Shown: piece after piece, positions 34,586-46,703 of the stretch
Layout of the letters: every line of letters begins with the position of its first letter
Numbering within the stretch: position 1 is the first letter of the stretch
The notes under the pieces: generated by a model
Databases searched by the model: none
The model's input: the letters and a program-made list of their open reading frames with translations, nothing else
Told to the model about the DNA's origin: nothing
Assembly (NCBI RefSeq): GCF_008831285.2
Contig: NC_045146.1
Span: 2,136,001-2,196,000, forward strand
Source of the DNA: Nymphaea colorata
Lineage: Eukaryota > Streptophyta > Magnoliopsida > Nymphaeales > Nymphaeaceae
Length of the DNA stretch: 60,000 nt
Direction: 5' to 3'
Translations under genes and position numbers: made by a program

Positions 34586-35602
34586 ATGTAAGACCCACGA
34601 TTTTTATTAAGTTTCCTTAATTATGGGAATGTTATTATGGGCAGGAAATCATAAATGGTAGGTTTAAATGACTGCAAAAATGAAATGGAAACTGCCAATT
34701 AAATGAAAAAGAGAGAAGCTATGGAAAGAAATGAAAAAGGAAACCAAAAGAAATTCGTATGACAGTTACAAGGGTTGTGAAGGGGGCTATTTAGATCTGA
34801 TTTACAGTAATTAACCCTTTCTTTACTGCCTTCATAGAAGAGAAAACTCAACGATTGAGAATTTGAGAGAAAGAAGGGGAACGTGAAGTGGAGATCCTCA
34901 TTTTTTTTGCTTTCATCGATTGGTGGCGGCAAGGAAAGGAGTTGGTGCTGGAAACTCATCTCGATTAACAGGTATGGGAAATTAGTTATGAATAGAGCAT
35001 GAAGCCGTGTATTTCATATTTCTTATAGAATCTATGTCTATGTGAATCTATGTATTTTTATGCATAAATATGGATCTATGCATGAGTTATAGTATGGAAA
35101 TGTTCAACTATGATTGCAGCATGTAGCCTTGTATTTTGTTGCTTGTAGATACATGGATATATATGCATTTTACAGTAGTAAATCTATGTATTTATGCGCC
35201 TAGACATGAGTAGAGGCATGAGGTGTTGTAGGCTGGAAATAAGACACAGCCCTCTTACTCGTAGATATCCTTGGTGGCCTGTGATTTCCTGAAATTTCAC
35301 CAAAATGGATTTGCATAACGTCTGAATCCTAGAGAAAACAATTTAATTGCATATGTCCTCTATTTGAAGTCTGAACCGTGGCATAGGAATTTTTAAATTC
35401 CTGTAAGCATAATATAACAAGTCATAAGCTGTCCATAGGTGAAATTGAAAGTATAATAGAAAGGACAGAAAATTGATTTCAAATATGTCTCCGCAATGTT
35501 TGATTCAGAACAGTTTGACAGTTAGAGGAAGGCTTCAGAATCGTTACTGCTTTGTGTAAATAGTTATTTACTTACTGGCGAGCATCTACAAAGATGGAAT
35601 CA
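34586..35602 (+). repeat. Truncated right Gypsy LTR
   Basis: The first 1.02 kb of the LTR, with about eight differences from 28631-29646 by eye. It ends inside the LTR at 'gaatca' and continues as FT-C intron 2 ('tcgtaagtttgtttctctcttc', homologous to 5842 onward), marking a deletion breakpoint. Confidence 0.9.
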
Positions 35603-36553
35603 TCGTAAGTTTGTTTCTCTCTTCAAAACCGAAGGTCCAACTGTAATGTTCAGATTAAGTCCTTTCATTCCTTGGTAGCTGGAACTCTGCCTTCACTGGA
35701 ATGTAGTGTTTCAATAAGGAATAGTTGAAATAGAATATAGAGGAACACATAGAATGATTTGTTTTTTCTTGTGAAAAAGTTGTGTTCTCTTATGAACAAT
35801 CAGACAAACCATCCTCTCGTTGCCTTTATCTGGTTCTCTCTCTCTCTCTCTCTCTCTGCCTGTAATGATTCAGAGCAAACAACTACTGGACAAGATCACA
35901 ACTTCTTCTCTTTGACAAGAACCTCATACCCTTTGAACATGTACTGTTTCAAGAATATATGTTATTCTGTCAAGGCCATCCATCTTACGCATCCTTCTCC
36001 TGACTAAAACCCAGGGTAGAAACTCAAAGGATGCCCTTTTGCACTTTAGAGATAGGAAAGAAGAGAAAACAGGAGAAACAAGCAAGAATATACCCAGTTG
36101 AGAAAGACCAGGGTGTCTTACATCCACAGTTGCTCTGAGTCTCCACTATTTTCCAAGAATCAATTAATGCTACAAGAGATGGTAGCCCTAAAGCTGCTCA
36201 ATTAATGATACAAGAGATGGTAGCCCTAAAGCTGCTCATGCTTCTTGAAGTCAAGAAAATATAGATGGTTTTGCTGCTGAATACTACTCTCAAGAGGGTC
36301 CATAACTGAAGTTTTTTTTTCTATTGACCTTCTCTTAGAAAGAACACACTGGTAGCTACCCTGTTACCTAGATCATGAGTATAAATACTTACTAGTACAG
36401 GTGTTCTCTAAGTATAGGGCTGCTTGGGCTAGGAGCATCAGGATCAACCATGGCCTTATCAAAAACAAAAAGGGATACTGACCTGTTAAAGGGATCCAAC
36501 ACTTCTCGCACTACCCTTGCCACTTCCAATAGGTTTCTTTTTCTTCTAGTCAT

Positions 36554-37188
36554 TTCTACTTCTTTTTACGAAAGGGCAAGTAGTAGCTAATTCCACTGCC
36601 CGAGTGAAGGTGGAAACTTCGTTTCACAGGAAAGCTGAAAGAAAAAGCAGAAGTTTCAAGATGCCTACGGTTCCTACAACTTGGCTAACAAAGACAGCTG
36701 ATGCAGTCAGTGGCGGAGTTAAAATGTTTTGGCTGAGGGGTGAGTCAACAGCCAAGGTCTGGTGTAGCAGTACCCCATGTAATATTGGAATCATTAATTT
36801 CATGTATTTTTAAACAAATTTTTGATTCACACCAACCCCATGTATTTCTGCTATTGCTGTCAGTACTGTTGTCTAATCTCCGATAGTTATCTCGCATTAA
36901 TTTTTGAGTTGCCCAAATTGCATCTAGGCAACCTGCAAGTGCTTGACAACAAGTATTCCATGTACCTCGTGTATGATCACTTTTTAAAGTGTCCAATGAA
37001 TCTAATCAACTTTGAGTTAAATGCATGGAACAATTCCTAGACAGCCACATAATGTTACAATGTTGCATGTTCATGGTAAAATAGTCAGCCCAAATATATA
37101 TAGGTTCTTCTCCTACAACCCCAATAAAAATCATGGCCACAGATCTTTCCATGCCCTCATATGAAAAGCACGACCTCTGTGTCTCTCT

Positions 37189-37189
<1 letters not shown>
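36554..37189 (-). other. Upstream region of FT-C
   Basis: It carries the upstream blocks of the other copies inverted: 'gagttgcccaaattgc' and 'ctaggcaacctgcaag' (36907-36940) match 10675-10710 at FT-B. It includes an old MITE-like start CAGTGGCGGAG (36709). No gene is seen. Confidence 0.5.
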
Positions 37190-37221
<32 letters not shown>

Positions 37222-37233
37222 AAGAGAGAGAGA
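37190..37233. repeat. (AC)n(AT)n(GA)n compound microsatellite
   Basis: Consecutive AC, AT and GA runs at the 3' end of the LINE. Confidence 0.9.
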
Positions 37234-37389
37234 CAGTGAGCCGATAAAATGGGAATATATAACAAAATTTGGGGACAAGAAGTCCCCTAGATACAAAAAC
37301 AAATTGCAAAAACAGAAGTAAAAGATGAAATATACAATACAACGCATAGTGAAATAAAAAAGGTGTGAATAGAGAGGAAAGGCGGAGCG

Positions 37390-40300
37390 GAATAGTTACT
37401 CAGCTGCAGACGGACAGCGGCGCCTCAACCGAATGGCAAAATGGACATCCCCTGCACAAGACGAGCCACCAAATCTGGCAAAGAGAAGGTGCCCCTGAAG
37501 ACCCTGTTATTGCGCTCCTCCCAAATGCGCCACCAAGCTGAAATGAGCCACAACCTCCAAACACGACCCCAGGAAGCGGACAGGTGAGGGGAAAGACAAA
37601 ACAAGAAAAAAAGACGAATGGATGGTGGGTCTGAAAGGCTACTAACAAGCGATGGCCAGGTAGAAGCAAGAACACTAGAGAAAACATGCCAAAAGTAAAA
37701 AGGTGGACCCGATACTCAGTCGCAGCAAGACACAGGAGACACTGGTTAGCCAAACTGATTCCAAGGCGATGTAAGTAGTCAAAAATATTGATGTGGCCAG
37801 TAAGTAAAAGCCAGACAAAAGCAATGGCACGAGGAGAGGGGCCATGCGACCAAAGGGGACGGGGTGGGAATGACGCAGAATGACCAAAGGAGGCGAGGTA
37901 GCAAGAAGAAAAAGTGAACTCACAGGTAGGTGAAAAGAGGCCACGGATGGGGACGTGAACGATGAAATGTCAGCAAGACGGAGGAAAAGATAAAGGGCAG
38001 AAAGCATGCCGCACCAAAAGTGAGAGGGGGAGGTATGAGAGATAAAACTATTCCAAACACTAGGAGAATGCAGGTCGAATTTGGAGCAGATGAATAGGGT
38101 GATGAGAGAATGCTCAGTTGCCAGACGCCACCACCGAGAACATCAAGAAGAAATAAGCTCGAATAAGATTGGTAACCCCAACACCCCCAAGAGGACGTGG
38201 AAAGACAACTATATCTCAATGCGCAAGACGATCCGAAGGCCGATCGCCATCCCAGATAAACTTACGAATAATCTTATCAAACATACTTAGAACAGCCCCA
38301 GGAGGCCGAAAGACAACCAGAGCATGGAAGAGAACAAACGGAAGACAGTGCTTAGCAAGAGTAATACGGTCAGGGAGAGAAAGCAGCTTTCCCTGCCAAC
38401 ACTGAAGATGATCCATAAGCTTTTGCTCCACTCTACTCCAAAATGAGGGTGTAGGAGGCGACAACGTAATCTGGAGCCTCAAGTAATCCATGGGCAGGCC
38501 AGCTGCCTTACACCCAAAGCAAGCTTCAGCGAGAAGCACCGTAGCCAGATCTGCGTGAATGAGGGAAATGTGACATTTAGCGGAATTTATAGAAAGACTC
38601 GAAATGAGCTCAAAAATTTGAAGGATGAGCCAAGTTCTCACAATCTGTTGGCGGGAAGCATTGTCAAACTAGAGAAAGTCGTCAGCATACTGAAGGGTGG
38701 AGACAGTCTGAAGGTGGGGGAGTGAATGCAGTGTGAGGAAGCCAACGACCGTTGCGTGATGAAATAAAGCAGAAAAGCTCTCAGCAACCAAATTGAAAAG
38801 CAAGGGCGATAACGGACAACCCTGTCGGAGGCCACGTCCGAGACTGAAGAAATCGCCACACTTCCCATTGAAGGAGACCGCAAGCTGGGCTTCAGTGACC
38901 AACGAAAGGATCTACTGTCTAAACGATAGACCTAAAGCAAGACGGGTGAGGAGGTCAGAAAGGAAATCTCAACTAACCGAATCAAAGGCCTTAGAGATGT
39001 CCAATTTAAGGATGAAGGAAGGAAGCCGCAGACTGTAGAGGGAGTGAACAACCTCATTGGTCAGGACAACAGCGTCCTGCAAACGCCGACCCTTGATGAA
39101 AGCAACCTGGAATGAGTTAATAATAAAAGGCATGACCGGCAAACCGCAAATAGAACAACTTAGCAATAATCTTGTAAGTCGTGCCTAAGATGGAGATTGG
39201 ACGAAAGTGGGTCCGTAGGGATAGGGCACTTAGGCACTAAAACGCAGGTAGCTTGGTTAAATTCCTTAAGGAATATGAAACTGGAGGCAAACTCATCGCA
39301 AAACGCAAACACATCAGCGCTACATACCTCTCAAAAGGTACGAAAAAATTCGATAGGGAAACCATCAATGTCGAGTGCCTTACCAGAGCCAAGGGCCCAA
39401 ACAGCGTTCTTGATCTCTTGTTGCAGAAAAGGCCGCTCAAGAGAGATCGCACATGAGACAGAGAGGGAGGAGAGGTGAAAATCCAGCAGCGGGGCACGGA
39501 AGCAGAGAGGCTTAGAGTAGAAATCACTAAAATGAGCGGTCAAAGCCAGAAGAACGTCATCACCATGAAAAACCATGTGCCCGATAACCATGGACTGGAG
39601 CAACATCTGATGGCGCCTTTGAGAGGTGGCCAAGTGGAAGAATCTAGAATTCTGGTCTCCGTACGCAAGCCAACCCAGCCTAGAACGCTGTTGCCAGTGA
39701 ATGGACTCTCTAATCCGCCACTCCTGGGCAAGACACTAGAGACAAAGTAGACGAGATGATTGGTCCGTAGAAATATAGTCAGAAGACTGGAGGGACAGGA
39801 TCTCCTCATCCCAAACAGACACCTCAGAAAAATTGCCGCTCTAGAAAATACGTTTCCAGGTGAAGACCTCCCTCCTCATGGAGTGCAACTTCCACGAGAG
39901 CCTGAAAGCAGCCCACCTACCATTGACGGTGCGAGCCCACCAATTAGGGATAGTAGCCACAAATGATTCATCTCGAAGCCACCAAAGCTCAAAACGAAAC
40001 CTGGCACGCCCGGTACCAGCCATACCCCGAAGAAGGGAAAGGAGCACGAATCATGATCAGACAAGTGCCTCGGTCCAAGAACCAAAGAGGATGAAGGAAA
40101 AGCAGAGAACAATTCAGGCGAGAGAAAAATGCAGTCCAACCTACGAAGAATAGGAGGATTCCTATTGTTGGACCAAGTAAACATACCATTATTCAGAGGC
40201 ACGTCAAAAAGACTGAACTCATCGACAAACGAACGAAAAGCAGACATAGACGGACCAAAAGTGATAGGGGAGGACGAGAGCAGGGCTAAGCAAATAATTG

Positions 40301-40716
40301 AAGTCTTCTGCCAACAGCCAAGGTGAAGCAACAAGCTGACAAACATGATGCAGTTCAGCCCACAGCTGGTCACGCAAAGCCCCAACGCAAAGGCCATACA
40401 CCGCAGTAACTAAGACCGGGCCATTAGACCAGAGACCATTGAGAGTAGCTAAGATAGAGTATCTACCAACATGTACAACAACCCCCATAAGAGGTGGAGA
40501 ACAAGCCAGCAGGATGCCGCCAACGACACCATTAGCCGGCAGGAACCCGAAGGACGGTTGACGCAACAAAGTACGAACACAAGCATGAGAGATGACAGAC
40601 AACTTGGTCTCAACCACGATAAGCACCGAAGATCCATGCTGACGGACCCAAGAAGAGAGATATCTACGCCGATAACGGGCACTCAGGCCCCGCACATTCC
40701 AACATGCTACCCTCAT
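37390..40716 (-). pseudogene. LINE ORF2: endonuclease and reverse transcriptase, broken
   Basis: The endonuclease starts at 40716 ('MRVACWNVRGL', 'VVETKL') and continues in another frame with 'FTWSNNRNPPILRRLD' and 'LSDHDS'. RT follows: 'LERPFLQQEIKNAVWALGS' (39460), 'NSFQVAFIKGRRLQDAV' and 'LKLDISKAFDSVS' (39100-38970), 'GLRQGCPLSPLLFNLV' (38820) and 'QYADDFL' (38675), then 'GKLLSLPDRITLAKHCL' (38390-38340). A zf-RVT-like W/C-rich end is at 37400-37560. In LINEs this protein nicks target DNA and primes reverse transcription from the nick. Frameshifts occur at several places (near 40220, 39300, 39170, 38660 and 38220). Confidence 0.85.
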
Positions 40717-42650
40717 GGAGAAACCACGTGAAGCGACATACGCCTGGCCGTCCTAGCTGTACCAGGAGGGAGGATAGACGCTGCAGAAGCCCCAATCCTA
40801 TGCAATTCCCGCCGCAACCTAGCAAGGCTGGAGTGGGAGACCGGTGCAACAACGACAACAAAAGAAGAACGCAACAAATCAAGTTGCTCCTGCGGGAGAG
40901 TGACCTTAAGAGCGGCAAGCGCATCCAGAAGGGAGTTGCCAAGCTCATCATCCAACAAGGGGGCACCAGGTGGCAACCTATCGGGCAAGGAGGGACAAAC
41001 AATCGGTCTAGTGGTGGGACCAGACAACTGAGTAGGAGAGAGAGGGGATGTCGGGGGTGCAATGGTGGACGCGGAATCAGACTGCAAGGTGGGGGAAAAA
41101 GTTTCAACAGAAGGGATGTGAGGGAGGGCAGGGCTAACAGGTGGGAGGGGCAGGCAGGCGGGGTTGCGAGGAGAGCCGCGACTGAGCCGAGGGAGCAGTA
41201 TATACAGAGAAGGCAAGTCAGTGGTAAAGCTACTATCCAAAGAAACAGAAGAAATACATTTCAAATATCCAAAGGAAGAGGTCCTGAGTGGTAGGGGGGC
41301 AGAGGGGGGCCAGTAACAAACGTAAAGAGCATGAAACATGCAACAGAGGGAGATGGGCTGACTGGGGGTGACGAAAAGCCAGAGGTCAAGACAGCGGAGG
41401 CCTCAGTCAAAGAAGAGCAAGCAACAACAGTGACCACAAGGGGGCGACCCCCTGCTGACGGGTGGGCAGTCGACGGTGACAGCACAAAGGACCAAACGTC
41501 GCCAAGGTCTGGTTGAGCAGCCGACAACACCGGGTCAAGGCATCCCGAGGTGGACGTGCATGAATCCCCAACTGGCAAAGCTTAAAAAGGAAGGGGCAAG
41601 CAAGGTACCTCAAGGGGCCACCACAGAGAGCACGCAGGATTCGATCGCAAAGGTGAGGCTGGCTTCCGCGATGAGGGAAGCAAGGGCGGGAGCTGTGAAG
41701 GCAGGAGCTTGGTCATCGAAGAGCACTGGTGTGGCTGACCACCTGGGTTGAAGATCCGCGGGACCTCTACTGAGAAAGGCGGACCCCGTGTACCAGGACA
41801 AGCAGGCCAAGGAAGTCTGATAGATTCAAAGAAAATAGCGCTGGCATCCAACGAAGGCGACCGAGGTACAACTGGCAGAGGAACCTGGACCCAGAAGGAA
41901 GAAGCGACCGCTGCAAAGCCATGCCGCCGACCAAAAAGGCGACGATTATTCTAACAAGCAGGAAAACGACAGTGGGAACACGTGAGGGCCCGACGGTCAT
42001 TCAAGGAAGCACACCTCTGACACCACCACTGCCCCATCTGACGCGGATATAAGCGACATATCGAAAAAGGTGACGAAGCCTGGAAGCACGCTAGGAAGAG
42101 GGGCCACACCAAGGCGAGGGAGCCGGCCTACCAACAGAGACCACCTTGGGGAGCCTCGGTCGCAAGGAACAATCACCCATCTGCAAAATGAGAAAGCAAC
42201 AACGCGCCGATGGGAGGAATGCCTGGAGGAGGCTGCGAGTGTCTTGCAGCTGAAGTGAGCCAGTGAAAACACAATTGAAGATGGTAGACTGCCAACTGAA
42301 AGATGACGCCCTAGCCTGACGAACCCCCTTAGGTGAGCAAAGAAAACTGATTGTTGCACGACAAAGCAAGCGATTAAGGGGAAGGGGGTTACCCGGCTTG
42401 ATACCACAAAGATTGGGACCCCCAACCCAAACCCCCGGTGGTGGTCGCAAAGGCAGAGGAGGAGGAAGGGTTGCCATGACACCAACCCCGTGCAAGAGTA
42501 AAGTGACCGGTGCAAAGCAACCAAGCCAATCTCACGTGTGTGCCCACCCACTGCCAGGGGCAGCTGCGTCCAGACCCGCTCAAAGCCTAAGCTGAGCACG
42601 GCCCCGTAGGCTGGTGAGACACAACTTAACACAATGTGAGAGCAAGGCAC
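40717..42650 (-). pseudogene. LINE ORF1-like region
   Basis: This is the position expected for ORF1, a nucleic-acid-binding protein. One frame contains a Cys-rich segment, 'WWCQRCASLNDRRALTCSHC' (42025-41970), followed by a stop and further open frame to 41582. All three minus frames are open in parts and proline-rich, so the true frame cannot be followed by eye. The long plus-strand frames here (for example 40704-41294) are antisense shadows. Confidence 0.4.
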
Positions 42651-43085
42651 CAATTGAGGACCAGTAGCTAGCCAAATGTTGTGAAAGAAAATACATCGAA
42701 CAGTTGTCGTGCAGCTCCAAGGAGGTGAGGTGACGGGAGGTGAGCAAAGCAGATGGGCAGGCGAACGAGATGGGCGGCAGGAGAGGAGATCGGGGGAAAG
42801 GCTTCAGGAGGTGAGTAGACGATCAGGCGGGCGGTGAGGAGATGGGCGAGCTGGAAAGGAGACGAGCGGTTGGGAGCGACGGGCGAGCAGGCAGGTGAGA
42901 GAGACGGCCGAGCAGTCAGGTGGGCGAGACTGACGGCAGGTGAGGAGACAGGGAGAGAGACAGGAGGTGAGCAGAGCAGACGGGCGGGCGAACGAGAGGG
43001 GCGGCAGGTGAGGAGACGGGGGGAGAGCAGCGAGAGAGAGAGAGAGAGGTAGGCTCTGGCGACGAGAGAGAGAGAAAGACCCCCT

Positions 43086-43640
43086 GACGATCAATATTCC
43101 ATATGAAATAAGAGTAGGACATGTGATACTGTTTCTATGCGTGTACGAACCATCCGGTTTAGATGAACAGAAAGCCTTCAACTCCGGACCACCTTTTCTA
43201 TTAGAATATACTCCGGACCACCTTTTCTATTAGAATATATTTCATTGCCAGTTTCAGAAGGTCCTGATCAATTTGGACAACCACCTGTCCTAGCACAGGT
43301 GAATGGAGGCGTGTCAAGTTAAAGACTCTGGACCAAGTCTCGACCTGAAGGACATGATTCTTGTACTCCAGCAAGAAGACCAAAGGAACCAAAGTACACA
43401 TGGATTTACGTGGTTCTTAGAAAGACTAACAGTCTTCCTTCATCCATGTCTGCACTAAGTTCCAGCACCATTAGAACAAGAAGAAGGTTGTCTTGGACAT
43501 GGAGTATAGGGCAACATCCCAAAGTCGGAAAATCGAGATCAAGTTCCACACCTGAACATTTAGCCTAAGGCTTTGGTGGTCGGAACTCGCCCACGAAGCA
43601 CCAGGGCCAGGTTAAACCATATGTCTAAAAGTTTGGAAAT
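43086..43640 (-). repeat. Dispersed repeat R1, copy 3 (inverted)
   Basis: It is the reverse complement of 2505-3030, from 'atgtgatactg' and 'aaccatccggtt' to 'ggttaaaccatatgtct'. It contains its own tandem duplication of about 29 bp ('actccggaccacctt' twice, 43172-43231). Confidence 0.65.
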
Positions 43641-44533
43641 CCTTTGAAAAGGGTTACATGCATACTCCACGAAAAATTGAAATATCCCATTTAAGTAAAA
43701 AAAAATTATGAAAAAAATTAAATGTCTAAAATGTATATTTCTTTATGAAAAAATCGAGAATGCCCCAAATCTGAATCCAAGTTTACAATCGAAATCTGAT
43801 TTTTTGAGTTTACGTCTCGGGTCTACATCCGACTTTTAAACTGAATCTGAACCATGCACACTATAATATACTATAATATGTTAAGAACTAACTTTCAAAA
43901 CGTGTGGACATCAATTGTGGGATCTTCATTCAAAACTAAATCCTATCCAAAATCTGATCAGACATTTATTAATGAAATTTGGAACTCTAGATCGGATGTC
44001 ATTTCTTAATTCCAAATTTTATCCTTAGATGTTCAATTTTTCTCCGTATCTAATTTTTTTAAAATGTTTGAATAATTGGATCTCAATCCGATTTATTGAC
44101 ATCCCTATGTATGGAAAATGCGCGACACAATGTGTAATGCACTAATATTTCCGCGTTAGATGTCTACGACTGTGTGAATGTGACTTCCTGGCAATCTAAC
44201 ATATCCACTACAACTTGGATTCTCTTGTGCGATTACTCTTTTTTTTTTTTTTGCTTGTTCCAATTCAGGCATGACATGTCCTTAACAATCTGAATTGGCC
44301 AACACCAATCAAATTGGTGGAAAATCAATTCAATTTGGTAACCCATTCAAGTGTGCCAAGTTTCAGCTATTAACTTAATTTCCAAATATTTTAATACTTA
44401 TTGCATTTCAAATTGATTATACATATGGATTTTCATTTATTTTTGGTAAAAAATGAATATTTAAGAATTTTTTGGCCAATTCACAACCTATTCATTCGGA
44501 TCGGTGAATCAGCTGATCGCACCAATTCCCTTG
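43641..44533. other. AT-rich non-coding stretch
   Basis: No gene. It contains repeated 'aatccgat / aaatctgat' phrases like those at 4550-4860 and 23150-23470, an old repeat shared with the FT 3' flanks. Confidence 0.45.
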
Positions 44534-44775
44534 GCACTATAAGAAAACAGACCTATACCGGTGACATTTTCACTGGTATTGCCACCACTATTGCTCTATA
44601 CTAACGAGTATTTTCACCACTGCGATCGCCGTTGTTGTTTACATTGTCATAGCTTTCTGCAGTAGAAATGCGTTGCCCGGTATAGCCAACCCATACCGAT
44701 GCTTTTAGTGACTAATATACATTATCAATACCAGTGAATTAACCACCGGTATAGCACTTAAATAAAAAACAAAAC
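44534..44775 (+). mobile_element. CACTA-like transposon terminus
   Basis: It begins CACTATAAGAAAACAGACC, close to the typical plant CACTA (En/Spm) end CACTACAAGAAAA. Short subterminal motifs follow in both orientations ('taccggtgaca', 'caccggtatagca'). The opposite terminus was not found, so this is an end fragment or a very small derivative. Confidence 0.45.
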
Positions 44776-45644
44776 ACGGCTGCTGGTGTTTGGCTTGAGC
44801 CAATTGAAGCACATATTTGAACATCGATTACTACAAAAAAAAAATGCAATGGTGAACAACATCAGCTATGTTTAGTTTCAATTTGAACTTGCCTGCTGCA
44901 AAGCTCAAGAAGTGGTGCTGGTTTTCAAGAGGTGGGGTGTTAAAACACACCGATAAGATTTATAGCAGCACATAGAGTGTCTCCTGTTGTAATTAAATCA
45001 TCCATGACCAATGCAGTCTCCTGCTTTACACACTCCACAAGCCCCAAACGAGAACGTTTTTCTTCAAAGGTCTATTCAAGGAAGTGGAAGCCAAAAAGTC
45101 GTTCCAAAAAAAAGCCAGCAAATTTTCCAGCAGAACCGTAATGGGGAAGGAAAACCCATGAAAACAGACAACTTGAAAAGAAAATTTACCTTGTAGTGCA
45201 GACCTTTCTCTGCCTTTTAGAAAAAAACTAAACCTTTTACTATGTACTTTCATAAAACATTAACACAATTTATGGGCTACCAGTTAAGTTTCATGCATTC
45301 CAGCAACCAATTTCATCTACTGGAAGCAACTCTCTCCTTTGAAGAGGCTGAATCTAACCCAACTTTAGATCCCGAGTGGAAAACAAGTGTACTCCATGTT
45401 GTGGTGCAACGAGTTTCACTGATCTCCTAGGGGATGACTGTGGTTTGGAACAAACATTCCATGAGACCAGCCAGGGGTTTGGGTTACAAGATTTAAGTTG
45501 ACCAAGGTCAAGAGTTCAATACCCACAGAAGGTGAAAAATGTGTAATCCCACCCACCTCTAATGCTTAAAAGTTATCTCTTTTTGCAAGTAAAAGAAAAG
45601 TGGCAGCTCATGCCTTCAGATAGCACAATGAGGAATGTTGCAGC
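44776..45644. other. Unassigned sequence
   Basis: I see no gene with a family signature. A second weak terminus-like string 'actacaaaaaaaaaatgc' lies at 44831. The frames at 45011-45430 are short and unsupported. Confidence 0.4.
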
Positions 45645-45833
45645 ATGGTCGCACAGGAGATTCGAATGGACTGCATCATGCTTGAAACAAAGGTTCTCGA
45701 AAACATGCTGTCATATATGGAGGCCGAGCAGATGTCAGAGATCCTCGTCCAACTCGAGGAGGTGGCTTCAATGGATTCAAAATATATGCACACACACAGA
45801 GACATATATATGAAGGTAAAATATGAGAGTTAA
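45645..45833 (+). other. Coding-like island, unidentified
   Basis: A 62-residue frame has a charged, Leu/Met/Glu-rich, probably helical composition (around 'ENMLSYMEAEQMSEILVQLE') unlike the surrounding random frames. It may be a displaced exon of a host gene. Its C-terminal part runs into a CA/TA tract. I do not recognise the family and see no flanking exon. Confidence 0.25.
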
Positions 45834-46698
45834 TGAAACATAGAAACTCGTGAGCATGATAAGGGATGATGAAGTGAATAGCAGGGCTCACGTATAAACA
45901 TGTTCAAAGTGCTTTTACAATCAAACAAACAATTAGCATAAAACCTAAGCAGAGGTCTTAATTTGGCTAGAGGAACGCTGCAAGGAAATTTTGTCGGTGG
46001 GATCAAATGGATCAGCAGTTTCCCTCTCAGAATAGGGAAGAACATTCAGACGTATTTTTGAGACTAATAAGAAAAATATATTATCTAAAATCTCCCCATC
46101 AGAGTCACTTTTGTAGCATAAGGGCAGCACAGTAAAGATGTTAAACCTTATCGTTTCTGTTCTGGAGTTTAGATAAGAGAGCCCTGTCTAGGTCACTAAG
46201 AATTGAAAATTTAACTCAAAGATACTACTTTTGTTGTTTTTTCCTTCGCTTCACCAATTTTCTGAACCTGCTCCCCACATCTTTCTTCACCATCATCTCT
46301 CTCTTGCTACCCATTCTGTCTGAATTTCTCATTTGTCAATGTCACTGAAACTTCCTCAGAAATTGCTGAGTAGCTCAGTCATTTCCGTTTCACAGAGATC
46401 AATTCAACATTCTGCTAATTGAGAAAGATCATATTAGTTTTAGACTTGTAGTAAGTTTGACACGTTTTATTATAGTAAGAATTTGAACTTCATAACCACA
46501 AAATCTTATTGAATCACATCTAGCATAGAGGAGGGGAATCCACATTTGAAACAAAAAAAACAAAAAACTTGCAAAATATGCTACAGAAAAAGGTGGTCTC
46601 GGAAAAAGGCAGTTTAAAGTCTATAAGAAAATCAATGGTAGTTGTTCTTGTCCTCAATGCTAGCAGACCTGAACTTGGGCGACTCAGGGTTAGACAAG
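45834..46698. other. Non-coding stretch left of Copia-2
   Basis: AT-rich with no coding signature. It ends at the Copia-2 target duplication agatt (46699-46703). Confidence 0.5.
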
Positions 46699-46703
46699 AG
46701 ATT

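Larger units (their letters stand above)
28055..35602 (+). mobile_element. Chromodomain Gypsy element, rearranged, three LTR segments
   Basis: The order is: LTR start (28055-28275), tail of pol (28276-28580), full LTR (28631-31977), primer site, short internal region with partial pol (32152-34540), LTR start (34586-35602). A normal element has two LTRs and one internal region. The C-terminal chromodomain and very long LTRs fit the Tekay/Del chromovirus lineage. Gag, protease and the first part of RT are absent. The element lies inside Copia-3 on its left and abuts FT-C intron 2 on its right. Confidence 0.9.
23819..36553 (-). pseudogene. FT-C: FT-like pseudogene broken by nested retrotransposons
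   Basis: Read from the right: exon 1 starts at the ATG at 36553-36551 (MTRRKRNLLEVARV) but only about 80 bp remain; the rest of exon 1 and the start of intron 1 are deleted near 36475. Exon 2 (36454-36393, 62 bp) keeps [10 protein letters not shown] but the FT Tyr codon is His and the terminal Trp codon is changed to TA-G. Intron 2 sequence runs to 35603, where it stops at the truncated Gypsy LTR. Exon 3 and most of exon 4 are absent. The last 72 bp of exon 4 (23890-23819, ending [10 protein letters not shown] and TAA) sit on the far side of Copia-3. Insertion of Copia-3 into exon 4, Gypsy into Copia-3, then a deletion explains this order. Confidence 0.85.
37240..43080 (-). mobile_element. 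Decayed non-LTR retrotransposon (plant LINE)
   Basis: Reading on the minus strand from about 43080: a GA/GC-rich 5' leader (42700-43080, repeated 'ggtgaggagacggg'-type units), an ORF1-like region, an apurinic endonuclease, reverse transcriptase, a C-terminal zf-RVT-like region and a 3' UTR ending beside the microsatellite at 37233. It is GC-rich compared with its AT-rich surroundings. Boundaries are approximate because I could not find a convincing target duplication or poly-A tail. Many frame changes show it is dead. Confidence 0.82.

Noticed and set aside
40704-41294. 196-codon plus-strand frame in the LINE
   Set aside because: Antisense to the LINE ORF1 region; basic, low-complexity, with no domain.
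42804-43181. Frame rich in L/S/P near the LINE 5' end
   Set aside because: Produced by GA/GC-rich repeats of the LINE leader.
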